A stretch of 64,000 bases of DNA from CAWJKP01 sp963843465 (GTDB lineage Bacteria > Planctomycetota > Planctomycetia > Pirellulales > Thermoguttaceae), in assembly GCA_963843465.1 (NCBI GenBank), contig CAWJKP010000002.1, forward strand, positions 1,240,001 to 1,304,000. Reading direction: 5' to 3'. The notes below the pieces were generated by a model. That model made no database searches. It had not been told where the DNA came from and saw only the letters and a list, made by a program, of their open reading frames with translations. The position numbers were made by a program, and so were the translations under genes. This document shows positions 35,852 through 45,806 of this stretch, in pieces. Every line of letters begins with the position of its first letter. Position 1 is the first letter of the stretch.

Positions 35852-38800
35852 GTGTTTTCCCGCTTTTTCATCCATCGGCCGATCTTCGCTTCGGTGCTGT
35901 CGATCATCATCACGCTGGGCGGGGGAATCGCCGTCTGGGTGTTGCCGGTGGCCCAGTATCCGGAGATCACGCCGCCCACGGTCGAGGTCTCGGCCTCTTA
36001 CCCCGGCGCCGACTCGCAGGTGGTGGCCGACACCGTGGCCGCGCCGATCGAGCAGCAGGTCAACGGCGTGGAAGGCATGCTCTACATGTCGTCGCAGTGC
36101 ACCAACGACGGCAGCTACACGCTCACGGTGACCTTCAGGCTGGGGATCGATCTGAACATGGCCCAGGTGCTGGTGCAAAACCGCGTGGCCATGGCGCTGC
36201 CGGTGCTGCCCGACCTGGTCAACCGCAAGGGGGTGACGGTCAAGAAGAAGTCGCCCAACGTGTTGATGATCGTGAACCTCTTCTCCCCGCCGGAGCCGGG
36301 GCACCCCGAGGGCATCCGCAACAACCTCTACTTGAGCAACTACGCCACCATCCAGATCCGCGACGAGCTCTCGCGGATCCCCGGCGTCGGCGACGTCACC
36401 TACCTCGGCCAGCGCGACTACAGCATGAGGATCTGGCTCGACCCGCAGGAGATGGCCTACCGCGGCCTGGCCGCCGGCGACGTGATCCTGGCCATCCAGC
36501 AGCAGAACGCCCAAGTCGCGGCCGGCCAGATCGGGCAGCCGCCGGTGCCCAAGGGGCAGGAATTCCAATACACCATGACCACCCTCGGGCGGCTGGTCGA
36601 CCCCGAGCAGTTCGCCGACATGATCCTCAAGAGCGACGCCCAGGGCCGGCTGGTCCGCATGCGCGACGTCGCCCGCATCGAGCTCGGCGCCCAGGCCTAC
36701 GATCAGACCTGCACGCTCGACGGCCGCCCCTCGGTAGCCCTGTCGATCTACCAGTTGCCGGGCTCCAATGCCTTGAAGACCGCCGGCCTGGTCCGCGCCA
36801 AGATGCAGGAGCTGAAGGGGCATTTCACCCAGGGCGTGGACTACAAGATCGTCTACGACACGACGCCTTTCATCAACGAATCGATCAGCGAAGTCTTCAT
36901 GACGCTCCGCGACGCCGTGCTGCTGGTGGCCTTCGTAGTGCTCCTCTTCCTGCAGAACTGGCGGTCGGCGATCATCCCCCTGGTGGCCGTGCCGGTGGCG
37001 ATCATCGGCACCTTCGCCGTGATGGCGGCCATGGGTTTCAGTCTCAACAACCTTACGCTTTTCGGCCTGGTGCTGGCGATCGGCATCGTGGTCGACGACG
37101 CGATCGTGGTGGTCGAGGCGATCCAGCGCCAGGTCGACGAGGGCCTGGCCCCGCGGGAGGCGGCGCTACGGGCCATGAGCCTGGTCTCCGGCCCGGTGAT
37201 CGCCGTGGGCCTGGTCCTGAGCGCGGTCTTCGTGCCCTGCGCGTTCATTACGGGCATCACGGGCCAGTTTTTCCGGCAGTTCGCCCTGACGATCGCCGTC
37301 TCGACGCTGATTTCGGCCTTCAACTCGCTGACCCTCAGCCCGGCGCTGGGGGCGATTCTGCTGCGGCGCAGCGCGGAGGGCGCCGCCTACGACGAGGTCT
37401 TGCCCCCGGTGGTCTTTCCCCTGCTGGGCGGCTGGCTGGGCTACGAATACCTGGCGCCGTCGCTGGCCCGGCTGCTGGTGGACCATTTGTGGCTGTATTT
37501 CGGGCTGTCCCTGCCGTCGCCCCGGATCGTGCCCGTGGCGACGGCCGCCGCCGCGGCGCTGCTGGCCTGGTTTTTCCGCCGGCCGCTGAACCGCATCCTC
37601 GCCCGCTCCTTCCGCCTGTTCAACGTGGGCTTCGACCGCTCGACCAACGTCTATACCCGCTCGGTGGGCGGGCTGTTGCGGGTCAGCGTGCTGGTGCTGG
37701 CGGTCTACGGCGGCTTGCTGCTGTTGACCTGGTGGGGGTTCATGAAGTCGCCCTCGGGGTTCATCCCCGCGCAGGACAAGGGCTACCTGCTGGTGAACGT
37801 GCAGTTGCCGGACGCGGCCTCCGTGGAGCGGACCGAGCGGGTAATGCACCGCATCGAGGAGCTGGCCCACACCAACCCCGGCGTGAAGAACACCGTGGCC
37901 ATCGCCGGCCAGTCGATCCTGCTGGGCGCCAACGCGCCCAACTTCGGCGCGATGTACGTGATGCTGGACGACTTCCACCGCCGCGCCGCCCGCGGCCTTT
38001 CCGGCGAGATCATCGCCGCGCAATTGCAAGCCGATTTCCAGCAGGAGATCAAGGACGGGCTGGTGAACGTGCTGGGCGCCCCGCCGATCGACGGCCTGGG
38101 CACCGCGGGCGGATTCAAGATCATCGTCGAGGACCGCGGCGACAACGGCCTGTCGGCGCTGCAGAAGGTGGGCGAGAAGATCGTCGTCGACGCCGGCCGC
38201 ATCCCCTCGCTTGCGGGCCTGTTCAGCAGCTTCCGCGCCGACACCCCCTGGATCTCCCTGGACATCGACCGCACCCAGGCCAAAGTCCAAGGCGTGTCGA
38301 TGGCCGACATCTTCGCGACCTTGCAGGACTACCAGGGCTCGTTCTACGTCAACGACTTCAACCGCAACGGCCGCACCTGGCAGGTCAACGTGCAGGCCGA
38401 CGCCCGCTACCGCAAACAGGTGGACGACCTCAAGCAACTGAAGGTCCGCAACGACCGCGCCGGCATGGTGCCGCTGGCCACGGTCGTCAAACCCCCGCTG
38501 GATCAGCGGCCCGGTGATGATCCAGCGCTACAACATGTATATCGCGGCGCCGGTCAACGGCGCGCCGGCCCCGGGCGTCAGCTCCGGCGAGGCCATCCGG
38601 CTGATGGAGGATTCGACCCGGCGGCAGCTCCAAAGGGTGCACGCCATGAACTACGACTGGACCGAGCTGGCCAAGCTGCAGTTGGACACCGGCAACACGG
38701 CGATGCTGGTCTTCGTGCTGGCCGTGGTGCTGGTGTTCCTGGTGCTGGCCGCGCAGTACGAGAGCTGGTCGCTGCCGTTGGCGGTGATCCTCGTGGTCCC

Positions 38801-39266
38801 CATGTGCCTGCTCTGCTCGATCGCCGGCGTGGCCGTCGCGCGGATGGACGTCAACATCTTCACGCAGATCGGCTTCGTGGTGCTGGTGGGCCTGGCCTGC
38901 AAGAACGCGATCCTCATCGTGGAGTACGCCAAGGCCCAGCATGAAGGGGGTGCCGACAGCTACCGGGCCACGCTGGCCGCCTGCCATCTCCGGCTGCGGC
39001 CGATCATGATGACCTCCTTCGCCTTCATTCTCGGCGTGGTCCCGCTGGTGGTGGCGGTGGGCGCCGGCGCCGAGATGCGGCGGACCCTGGGCACGGCGGT
39101 CTTCAGCGGCATGTTGGGCGTGACCTTCTTCGGCATCTTCCTCACGCCCGTCTTCTACTACGTGATCCAGCGCAAGCGAGTGGCGACGCGCCAGCGGCGC
39201 GGGGCGGGCTCTCAGTGGCGAGGGGCGAGGGGCGGGGGAACAGTAACCCGGCCGCCAGCGTGTTAG
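35852..39266 (+). CDS. RND efflux pump subunit 2 (frameshifted)
   Basis: This is a paralogue of the first pump, starting at GTG 35852 (FSRFFIHRPIFASVLSIIIT). It has GIVVDDAIVVVEA in TM4 and VGLACKNAILIVEYA in TM10, so both halves of the proton relay are present. The same type of TM6-TM7 insertion occurs (VVFPLLGGWLGYEYL). The frame breaks near 38495: the first frame loses similarity after MVPLATVV, and SGPVMIQRYNMYIAAP continues in another frame to 39266. With one base corrected it would be about 1138 residues. A single adaptor serves two tandem pumps, so the two may form a mixed trimer as MdtB/MdtC do. The last 20 residues are low-complexity. Confidence 0.8.
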
Positions 39267-39474
39267 CCCCGGCGGCCACGCCGGCCCGAGAATAGCTCCT
39301 CGGCGGAATTCGTGGCTTGTCCGACTGAACCGTGCAGGTCCCGATGCTCCGCGAAAGAACGCGCCTTCTTTCGCGGAGCGAAAGGCGACAAACTACCGAT
39401 CTTGTCCGTCAAAGCTCATCAGGGGGGAGGTTATTTTTCGGCCGAACCTTACCGGCGTGGCCGCCGGGGCTAAC
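39261..39474. repeat. Composite palindrome after pump 2
   Basis: Facing copies of GTTAGCCCCGGCGGCCACG (39261-39285; 39452-39474) enclose a GCTCCGCGAAAG hairpin (39345-39391) with the same CTACCGATCTTGTCCGTC flank as at 14680. This fills 39267-39522 and its right end is the edge of the tandem duplication. Confidence 0.8.
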
Positions 39475-39522
39475 ACGCTGCTCGCCGGTCACTCGCCACT
39501 CGCCACTCGCCACTGGCCAGTC

Positions 39523-40633
39523 TCAGAACTGGCTGCTGTCCAGCGGTTGGCCGTCGCGGCTGAGGTTGAGGCGGTCCCAGACGGAGAAGGTGGGCGGGTT
39601 GTCCGTGATGCAGCCGCTGCTGATGTCGATGTAGTCGTTGATCCAGCGGACGCTGCCGTCGCAGAGGGCGACATTCACCCCGCCCCCGTGCATGCTCCGC
39701 GCCGTCTGCTGCCAGTTGGGCACGTCGCCGTAGTAGCAGGCCATCCCCATATTCTGCAACGCCGCTTCGCCCCCGCTGCCGCCACCGCTGCTGCCGCCTA
39801 TCGCGCTCTGCACGTCGCTACAGCTAATCAGGTCGTCGGCGCGGGGCTGGTTGCCGTTGGGGCCGTTGTCGTCGCCCCCAGTGCCGTGGGCCCAAAGCGC
39901 GCTGGCACAGGCCCCGCTCATCGCCCAAACGCCCCGGCAGTCGTAGGAACGTCAGTCCCGCGCGGATCTCGCCCAACATCAGCGTGTTGCTGGTGCCGTC
40001 CTTGATCCCTTCTATGTTCAGCGAAATGTTGGCGCCCATCACGCCGCAGTTGACGCTTTGCGTCCAGTTCGACGGGTTGGCCGCGCCGCTGTTCTCCATG
40101 AATCCCAGTCCGGCGTTGGCGGCGTAGTTGCCGCGGGCCCAGCCGTCGCCCATGTTGCTGGTGCCCTTGCTGGGAGCCGACGAGCCGTTGAAGGGTTTCG
40201 AGTTGTAGCGATCGCTGGGGCAGAGCATCACGGCAAGCTGGGTGCCGCGTGCAGCCGCGTTGAGGGGATCCGTAATGTAAACGGTGGCTTGGGTGTTCGG
40301 GTTCACGAAAGTGAAGGAGTTGAACAACGCCTGCTGCTCCAGAAAGGGCAGGATCGCAATCACCCAGTTGGGGCTGAGGCTGGCCGTGTTGCCCGAGTCG
40401 GCGGGAATGCCGTTCCAGTTCGAGCTGGGCGGGAAATACTGATAGGCGCCGTGGTAGTTGTGCAGGGCCAGCGCCAATTGCTTGAGGTTGTTCTGGCACT
40501 GCGACTTCCGCGCCGCCTCCCGCGCCCCTTGCACGGCGGGCAACAACAGCGCAATCAAGATGCCGATGATGACAATCACCACCAGCAGCTCCACCAGGGT
40601 GAACCCCCGCCCCACGCGACGATCCGAACGCAT
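39523..40633 (-). pseudogene. DUF1559 pilin-like protein, copy A (frameshifted)
   Basis: ATG 40631-40633 opens MRSDRRVGRGFTLVELLVVI, the type IV pilin-like prepilin signal that defines these planctomycete secreted proteins, followed by VQGAREAARKSQCQNNL. Copy A carries one extra base near 39945 compared with copy B at the corresponding site, which breaks the frame after LGEIRAGLT. The remaining part (SMHGGGVNVALCDGSVRWIN, with the DUF1559 H-x-G end motif) is intact in another frame. The gene may be inactive or the base an error. It lies 4 bp after the lipoprotein stop. Confidence 0.85.
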
Positions 40634-40637
40634 AAAA

Positions 40638-41099
40638 TCACCTGGCCTTCGGCTTGGGAACCTTGATCTCGAAAGGCGAGTCCTTGGTATTGACGCGCAA
40701 CGGCGTCTTGGTGACATTCGAATACTCTGGCGGCACCAGGGGAAGGCGGCGGTCATTGTCCGCAATCGCCTCGACTATCACCTTGTGCTCTCCCGGAACG
40801 ACCCCGTCGCCGCGGGTATGACTGGTCACGACCTGGAACTTGCCCGTTGCCGGGTCGACCTCGGCCACGCCCGGGCGGGGAAACGTCTTACTATCCGCCG
40901 GCGGCGTCTGCGAAATAAAGGTCACCCTGACCTTCGGCGCCGGGATCAGCGTGCCGTCCTCATAGGTCACCCGGCCCGAGACCTTAACATAAGGGAACGG
41001 CTCCCGGGAGCAGCCGGCAACCAATACCACGACAGCCAATAACCCGATCGTCGCCGTGGGTAGGGCAGCGGGGAACGACTCGATGCGACGTGAAACCAT
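40638..41099 (-). CDS. Lipoprotein, copy A (carboxypeptidase-regulatory-like)
   Basis: ATG 41097-41099 (MVSRRIESFPAALPTATIGL) follows GAGGGAG; the longer frame from 41183 has no such site. LLAVVVLVAGC is a lipobox, so the product is a lipid-anchored protein of 153 residues. The mature part begins with VSGRVTYEDGTLIPAPKVRV, a short beta-sandwich repeat of the carboxypeptidase-regulatory type, and ends PFEIKVPKPKAR. It pairs with the adjacent DUF1559 gene, a common planctomycete arrangement whose role is unknown. Copy B (42770-43231) has diverged mainly in loops. Confidence 0.8.
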   Translation of the reverse strand: MVSRRIESFPAALPTATIGLLAVVVLVAGCSREPFPYVKVSGRVTYEDGTLIPAPKVRVTFISQTPPADSKTFPRPGVAEVDPATGKFQVVTSHTRGDGVVPGEHKVIVEAIADNDRRLPLVPPEYSNVTKTPLRVNTKDSPFEIKVPKPKAR

Positions 41100-41242
41100 G
41101 ACTCCCTCGGAAATGGCGGAATCTCTTGCCCGGCACTTCGGCGTAGCACCAACCCCGAATCCGCGTCGGACGGACAACGACATCTATCCTAACACGGTCG
41201 TACAAGGCGAACAATAGCCGGGTGGGACGCAGGGGCGCTCAA

Positions 41243-41302
41243 CACTAGCCCGAAGCGCGAGCGAGGGTAATTTATTGTGCCTCCCTCGCTTCGGGCTAGT
41301 GT
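41243..41302. repeat. AGCCCGAAGCG hairpin, copy A
   Basis: Arms CACTAGCCCGAAGCGCGAGC and the return CTCCCTCGCTTCGGGCTAGTG. The matching copy in unit B is 43377-43434. Confidence 0.8.
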
Positions 41303-41363
41303 AGAAGGGTGAATAATCCGGGCTAGGGGCCCTTGGCGTAATCGTTTACGGGGAGTCGGCCAA

Positions 41364-41442
41364 AGTAGCAGGCACACTCCGTGTGCCGTCCGCTGCCTCC
41401 TCCGCCTTGGGCGGACGGCACACGGAGTGTGCCTGCTACTTT
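41364..41442. repeat. GTAGCAGGCACACTCCGTG hairpin, copy A
   Basis: Long arms AAGTAGCAGGCACACTCCGT and their return, with loop CTGCCTCCTCCGCC. The copy in unit B is 43494-43572. It is related to the GTAGTAGGCACACGCCGTG family at 51499, 57863 and 58579. Together with 41243-41302 it fills the gap 41100-41457. Confidence 0.85.
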
Positions 41443-41457
41443 ACGGGCCGTGAACGG

Positions 41458-41609
41458 TTACCCCTTGGCCACGCTGAATTTGTGGACCGTCACCTGGTGA
41501 TAGGTTTCGCCCGGCCGGAGGATCGTCGAGGGGAACTGCGGCTGGTTGGGCGAGTCGGGATAGTGCTCGGTCTCCAGGCAGAAGCCGTGGTGCTTCTGGT
41601 AGCTCACGC
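41458..41609 (-). pseudogene. 3' remnant of aldose epimerase (duplication scar)
   Basis: Matches 43592-43743 almost exactly and encodes the last 50 residues of the epimerase (CLETEHYPDSPNQPQFPST to HKFSVAKG) with no start. It was carried along by the tandem duplication. Confidence 0.9.
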
Positions 41610-41646
41610 TGCTCGCCGGTCACTCGCCACTCGCCACTCGCCACTC

Positions 41647-42765
41647 TCAGAACTGGCTGCTGTCCAGCGGTTGGCCGTCGTTGCTGAGGTTGAGGCGGTC
41701 CCAGACGGAGAAGGTGGGCGGGCTGTTGGCAATGTTGCCGCTGCTGATGTCGATATAGTCGTTGATCCAGCGGACGCTGCCGTCGGCCAAAGCGATGTTT
41801 ACCCCGCCTCCGTGCATGCTCCGCGCCGTCTGTTGCCAGTTGGGCCAGCAAGAAGGCCCGTTGTCTTCGGAGCAGGCCATCCCCATCTGGGCCAACGCCA
41901 CGCTGCCCCCCACTGCGTTCTTGATGTCGCCGCAGGCCAGGCAGTCGTCGGCCTTGGGCTGGTTGCTGTTGGGGCCGTTGTCGTCGCCCCAGGAACCGTC
42001 AGCCCAAAGCGCGCTGGGGCAGGCCCCGCTCATTGCCCAGACGCCCCGCGAGTCGTAGGAGGTGACTCCCGCGCGGATCTCGCCCAACAGCAGCGTGTTG
42101 CTGGTGCCGTCCTTGATCGCTTCCATGCTCAGCGACATGTTGGCGCCCATCACGCCGCAAATGATGCTGGTCCGCCAGCAGGACGGGTCGGCCCCGGTGC
42201 CGAGCCCCGAGCCGCCGGATTGCATCAGCCCCAGTCCTCCGTTGGCGGCGTAGTTGCCGCGGGCCCAGCCGTCGCCCAGGTTGCTCGTGCCTCCGCTGGG
42301 AGCCGACGTGCCGTTGAAGAGCTTCGAGTTGTAGCGATCGCTGGGGCAGAGCATCACGGGAAGCTGGGTGCCGCGTGCAGCCGCGTTGAGGGGATCCGTA
42401 ATGTAAACGGTGGCTTGGGTGCTCGGGTCTGCGAAAGTGAAAGAGTTGAACAACGCCTGCTGCTCCAGAAAGGGCAGGATCGCAATCACCCAGTTGGGAC
42501 TGAGGTTGGCGTTATTGCCCTGTGCGGGCTGGGGAGGATTGCCGGTCCAGTTCGAGCTGGGCGGGAAATACTGATAGGCGCCGTGGTAGTTGTGCAGGGC
42601 CAGCGCCAATTGCTTGAGGTTGTTCTGGCACTGCGACCGCCGCGCCGCCTCCCGCGCCCCTTGCACGGCGGGCAACAACAGCGCGACCAAGATGCCGATG
42701 ATGACAATCACCACCAGCAGCTCCACCAGGGTGAACCCCCGCCCGACGCGACGATCCGAACGCAT
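41647..42765 (-). CDS. DUF1559 pilin-like protein, copy B
   Basis: The intact 372-residue copy has the prepilin-like signal MRSDRRVGRGFTLVELLVVI (membrane helix about residues 9-33), the VQGAREAARRSQCQNNLKQL helix, the central DUF1559 core (NYHGAYQYFPPSSNW, LLGEIRAGVTSYDSRG) and the late MHGGGVNIALADGSVRWIND motif. These proteins are exported and probably assembled on the cell surface. The variable central loops (NPPQPAQGNNANL, SGGSGLGTGADPSC) differ most from copy A. The lipoprotein lies directly upstream (stop 42770). Confidence 0.88.
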   Translation of the reverse strand: MRSDRRVGRGFTLVELLVVIVIIGILVALLLPAVQGAREAARRSQCQNNLKQLALALHNYHGAYQYFPPSSNWTGNPPQPAQGNNANLSPNWVIAILPFLEQQALFNSFTFADPSTQATVYITDPLNAAARGTQLPVMLCPSDRYNSKLFNGTSAPSGGTSNLGDGWARGNYAANGGLGLMQSGGSGLGTGADPSCWRTSIICGVMGANMSLSMEAIKDGTSNTLLLGEIRAGVTSYDSRGVWAMSGACPSALWADGSWGDDNGPNSNQPKADDCLACGDIKNAVGGSVALAQMGMACSEDNGPSCWPNWQQTARSMHGGGVNIALADGSVRWINDYIDISSGNIANSPPTFSVWDRLNLSNDGQPLDSSQF

Positions 42766-42769
42766 AAAA

Positions 42770-43231
42770 TCACTTGGCCTTCGGCTTGGGAACCTTGATC
42801 TCGAAAGGCGAGTCCTTGGTGTTCACGTGGAGTGGCGTCTTGGCGACATTCGCGTACTCCGGCGGCACCAGGGGGAGACGGACGTTAGTCGACGAAAGCG
42901 CCTCGACCAGCACCTTGTGCTCTCCCCGAACGATCCCGTCGCCGTAGGTGTGACTGGTCACGGTCTGGAACGTGCCGGTCGCCTGCTCGATCTCGGCCAC
43001 GCCCGGACGCGGGACCGTTTTCCCATCGAGCGGCGGCGCTTGGGAAACAAAAGTCACTTTGACCCGTGGCGCCGGGATCACCGTGCCGTCCTCATAGTTC
43101 ACCCGGCCCGAGACCTTAACATAAGGGAACGGCTCTTTGGAGCAGCCGGCGACCAAAACCACGACAGCCAATAACCCGATCGTCGCCGTGGGTAGGACAG
43201 CGGGGACCGCTTCGATGCGACGTGAAACCAT
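42770..43231 (-). CDS. Lipoprotein, copy B (carboxypeptidase-regulatory-like)
   Basis: ATG 43229-43231 (MVSRRIEAVPAVLPTATIGL), with the lipobox LLAVVVLVAGC and a mature part VSGRVNYEDGTVIPAPRVKV to PFEIKVPKPKAK; 153 residues. Substitutions relative to copy A cluster in the mature part (for example SSTNVRLPL versus DNDRRLPL), while the signal and upstream region are nearly unchanged. It is transcribed with the DUF1559 copy B gene. Confidence 0.8.
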   Translation of the reverse strand: MVSRRIEAVPAVLPTATIGLLAVVVLVAGCSKEPFPYVKVSGRVNYEDGTVIPAPRVKVTFVSQAPPLDGKTVPRPGVAEIEQATGTFQTVTSHTYGDGIVRGEHKVLVEALSSTNVRLPLVPPEYANVAKTPLHVNTKDSPFEIKVPKPKAK

Positions 43232-43376
43232 GACTCCCTCGGAAATGGCGGAATCTCCTGCCCGGCAATTCGGCGTAGCACTGACCCCGAATCCGCGTCG
43301 GACGAACAACGACATCTATCCTAACACGGTCGTACAAGGCGAACAATAGCCGGGTGGGACGAGCAGGGGTGCTCAA

Positions 43377-43572
43377 CACTAGCCCGAAGCGCAAGCGAGG
43401 GTAATTCATTGTGCCTCCCTCGCTTCGGGCTAGCGTAGAAGGGTGAATAATCCGCGCTACGGGCCCTTGGCGTAATCGTTCACGGGGAGTCGGCCAAAGT
43501 AGCAGGCACACTCCGTGTGCCGTCCGCTGCCTCCTCCGCCTTGGGCGGACGGCACACGGAGTGTGCCTGCTA
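43377..43572. repeat. Two hairpins, copy B
   Basis: 43377-43434 (AGCCCGAAGCG family) and 43494-43572 (GTAGCAGGCACACTCCGTG family), the duplicates of 41243-41302 and 41364-41442. They fill 43232-43591. Confidence 0.8.
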
Positions 43573-43591
43573 CTTTACGGGCCGTGAACGG

Positions 43592-44737
43592 TTACCCCTT
43601 GGCCACGCTGAATTTGTGGACCGTCACCTGGTGATAGGTTTCGCCCGGCCGGAGAATCGTCGAGGGGAACTGCGGCTGGTTGGGCGAGTCGGGATAGTGC
43701 TCGGTCTCCAGGCAGAAAGCGTGGTGCTTCTGGTAGCTCACGCCGCCGGCCTGGAGCTTGCCGTCGAGGAAGTTGGCCGTATAGAACTGGATCGCCGGCT
43801 GCGTGGTCCAGATCTCCATCACCCGGCCGCTGGCGGGCGCGACCACCTTGGCGGCCAAGGTCAACTGGCCGGGCTTCTTCTGGTTGAGCACGTAGGCGTG
43901 GTCGTAGCCGCCCGCGACCTGGTCGATCCGCGAGCCGATCGCCGTGGGCCGGGTGAAATCCATCGGCGTTCCCTTGACCGCGGCCGGCTCGCCGGTGGGG
44001 ATCAGCGTGTCGTCGACCGGCAGGTAGTGGTCGGCGTTGATCATCATCAGCTCGTCAAGGATTCCGCCCTTGGCCCGGCCGCCCAGATTCCAGTAGGTGT
44101 GATTGGTGAGGTTCAAAGGCGTGGCCTTGTCCGTGGTGGCCGTGTAGTCCATCTTCAGCTCGTTGTTGTTGTTGAGCCAGTAGACCACCGTGGCGGTCAG
44201 GTTGCCCGGGTAGCCCTCGTCGCCGTCGGGGCTGAAGTGGGTCAACTTGACGCCCACCAAGTCCTTGCCGCGGACTTCCTCGGCCTGCCAGACGGCCTTG
44301 TCGAAGCCCTTCCATCCGCCGTGGAGGTGGTTGGGGCCGTTGTTGGTGGCCAGGGTGTATTGTTTGCCGTCGAGGGTGAACTTGCCCTTGGCGATGCGGT
44401 TGGCGTATCGGCCGGCGATGGCCCCGAAGAAGGGATGACCGGCAAGGTAGTCCTGGAGCGAATCCAGGGACAAGGTGATGTTGGTCATCTTGCCCTGCCG
44501 ATCGGGCGTCTCGACCGAGGTCATGATGCCGCCGTAGGTCATCACCTTGACGACCAGCCCGTGGACATTGGTCAAAGTGTACTCGTGGACCTGCTTCCCG
44601 TCGGCCGTGACGCCGAGGTTCTTCTTCTCTAAGCTCATCTTCTTCTCACTCCCCCAGCAAGTTTGCAGGGCCCCCAGACCGGCCAACACCGCGGCGCCTG
44701 CCAAGGTAATACCAAGTTGCCTTACCCATCGGGTCAT
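43592..44737 (-). CDS. galM: Aldose 1-epimerase, exported
   Basis: ATG 44735-44737 (MTRWVRQLGITLAG) follows an AAGGA site. A signal sequence (about residues 1-30) indicates export. The galactose mutarotase core shows NHLHGGWKGFDK and LTNHTYWNLGG with the two catalytic histidines, GRYANRIAKG, YDHAYVL and CLETEHYPDSPNQ with the catalytic glutamate. It interconverts alpha and beta anomers of aldoses. At 381 residues with leader it is of normal length. Its 3' end is the part copied into the upstream duplication. Confidence 0.9.
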   Translation of the reverse strand: MTRWVRQLGITLAGAAVLAGLGALQTCWGSEKKMSLEKKNLGVTADGKQVHEYTLTNVHGLVVKVMTYGGIMTSVETPDRQGKMTNITLSLDSLQDYLAGHPFFGAIAGRYANRIAKGKFTLDGKQYTLATNNGPNHLHGGWKGFDKAVWQAEEVRGKDLVGVKLTHFSPDGDEGYPGNLTATVVYWLNNNNELKMDYTATTDKATPLNLTNHTYWNLGGRAKGGILDELMMINADHYLPVDDTLIPTGEPAAVKGTPMDFTRPTAIGSRIDQVAGGYDHAYVLNQKKPGQLTLAAKVVAPASGRVMEIWTTQPAIQFYTANFLDGKLQAGGVSYQKHHAFCLETEHYPDSPNQPQFPSTILRPGETYHQVTVHKFSVAKG

Positions 44738-44762
44738 ACCAGCGATCCTTTCCCTTACCAGT

Positions 44763-44858
44763 AGGGTGGGACAAGCTCGCGTTAGCGACGCCGGCCCACC
44801 ATTTCCGCCAGGTCCCGGTGGGCCGGCGGCCGCCGAGGCGGCCTGGTCCCACCCTACC
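44763..44858. repeat. GTGGGACAAGCTCGCG..CCCACC palindrome
   Basis: TAGGGTGGGACAAGCTCGCG and GGTGGGCCGGCGGCCGCCGA..GGTCCCACCCTA arms; same family as inside ygfZ. Confidence 0.75.
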
Positions 44859-44926
44859 AACCCCTACACCGCGCAGTATATGGGGGCAAATCCCAAGAGA
44901 GCAAGGCCCTGCCCCGCGAGAGGGGG

Positions 44927-45796
44927 TCACGGAAGGTTGCGGATGGGACCCAGAAGGCCGCGGCCGCGAGGGACGAGGATGGCGACCAGGCGTCCGGCGG
45001 CGTCCAGGGCGGCCCATTGCGTGGCGCCCGCTGGCAAGGCTTCGCGGGCGATGGCCTGGCCGGAGCGGATTTTCTGGACCTCGGGTCCGGTCAAGCTGAT
45101 CGGGGGCAGCATCTCGGCGGCTCGCAGGGGCGGCAGAAGATAGACGGGCCAGTTCTCCCGCGTGAGTGCCGCGGGGTCGATCGCGTCTTGGAGGCGGAAG
45201 CTACCGATGGCGGTCCGCTCCAGGGCCGACATCACGGCGGCCGTACCCAGCGCCGCGGCCAGGTCTCGACCCAGCGAACGGATGTAGGTGCCCGAACTGC
45301 AATCGACGCGGAGTTTCAACTCGGGATAAGCGTAGGAAACGATCTCCAACCGGTGGATCTCGACAGGGCGCGGCTGGAGGTCGACCGGTTCGCCCCGCCG
45401 CGCCAGGTCGTACGCCCGGCGGCCTGACAGCCGCAGTGCCGAATAGGCCGGAGGACGCTGCTGGATGCGGCCGGTCAGGGCTCGGGCCGCGGCCGACAGT
45501 TGATCGAGCGTCGGCACCGGCGGGTCGGACAACTCGGCCACCTCGCCCGCAACGTCCTCGGTCGGGCTCTGCCGCCCCAGCAGAAACGTGCCGCAGTAGC
45601 TCTTGGGCATCTGCTGCACGAACTCGATCAGCCGCGTGGCCGGTCCCACGCCGACCACCAGCACGCCCGTGGCCAGCGGGTCGAGCGTGCCGGCATGTCC
45701 CGCTTTTTGGGGCCGGACCAGCCGCTGGACCTGGTCGACCACGTCCCGCGACGTCGCCCCCGCCGGCTTGTTCAGGTTCAACAGTCCGTAAGTCAT
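44927..45796 (-). CDS. truB: tRNA pseudouridine-55 synthase
   Basis: A 289-residue TruB converting U55 of the tRNA T-arm to pseudouridine. GHAGTLDPLATGVLVVGVG holds the catalytic Asp39; KSYCGTFLLGRQSPTEDVAG and QQRPPAYSALRLSGRRAYDLARRG are the following conserved motifs, and DCSSGTYIRSLGRDL contacts RNA. The start MTYGLLNLNKPAGATS is typical. It lies 10 bp downstream of the mch gene and is probably co-transcribed with it. Confidence 0.95.
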   Translation of the reverse strand: MTYGLLNLNKPAGATSRDVVDQVQRLVRPQKAGHAGTLDPLATGVLVVGVGPATRLIEFVQQMPKSYCGTFLLGRQSPTEDVAGEVAELSDPPVPTLDQLSAAARALTGRIQQRPPAYSALRLSGRRAYDLARRGEPVDLQPRPVEIHRLEIVSYAYPELKLRVDCSSGTYIRSLGRDLAAALGTAAVMSALERTAIGSFRLQDAIDPAALTRENWPVYLLPPLRAAEMLPPISLTGPEVQKIRSGQAIAREALPAGATQWAALDAAGRLVAILVPRGRGLLGPIRNLP

Positions 45797-45806
45797 GGTG
45801 TGCCTG

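Larger units (their letters stand above)
39474..43738. repeat. 2.13-kb tandem duplication
   Basis: Copy A 39474-41604 and copy B 41605-43738 have the same order: DUF1559 gene, lipoprotein gene, two hairpins and the aldose epimerase 3' end. The breakpoints share CACGC (39474-39478, 41605-41609, 43739-43743), as expected for duplication at short homology. Intergenic parts are nearly identical, while parts of the coding regions have diverged. Confidence 0.9.
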
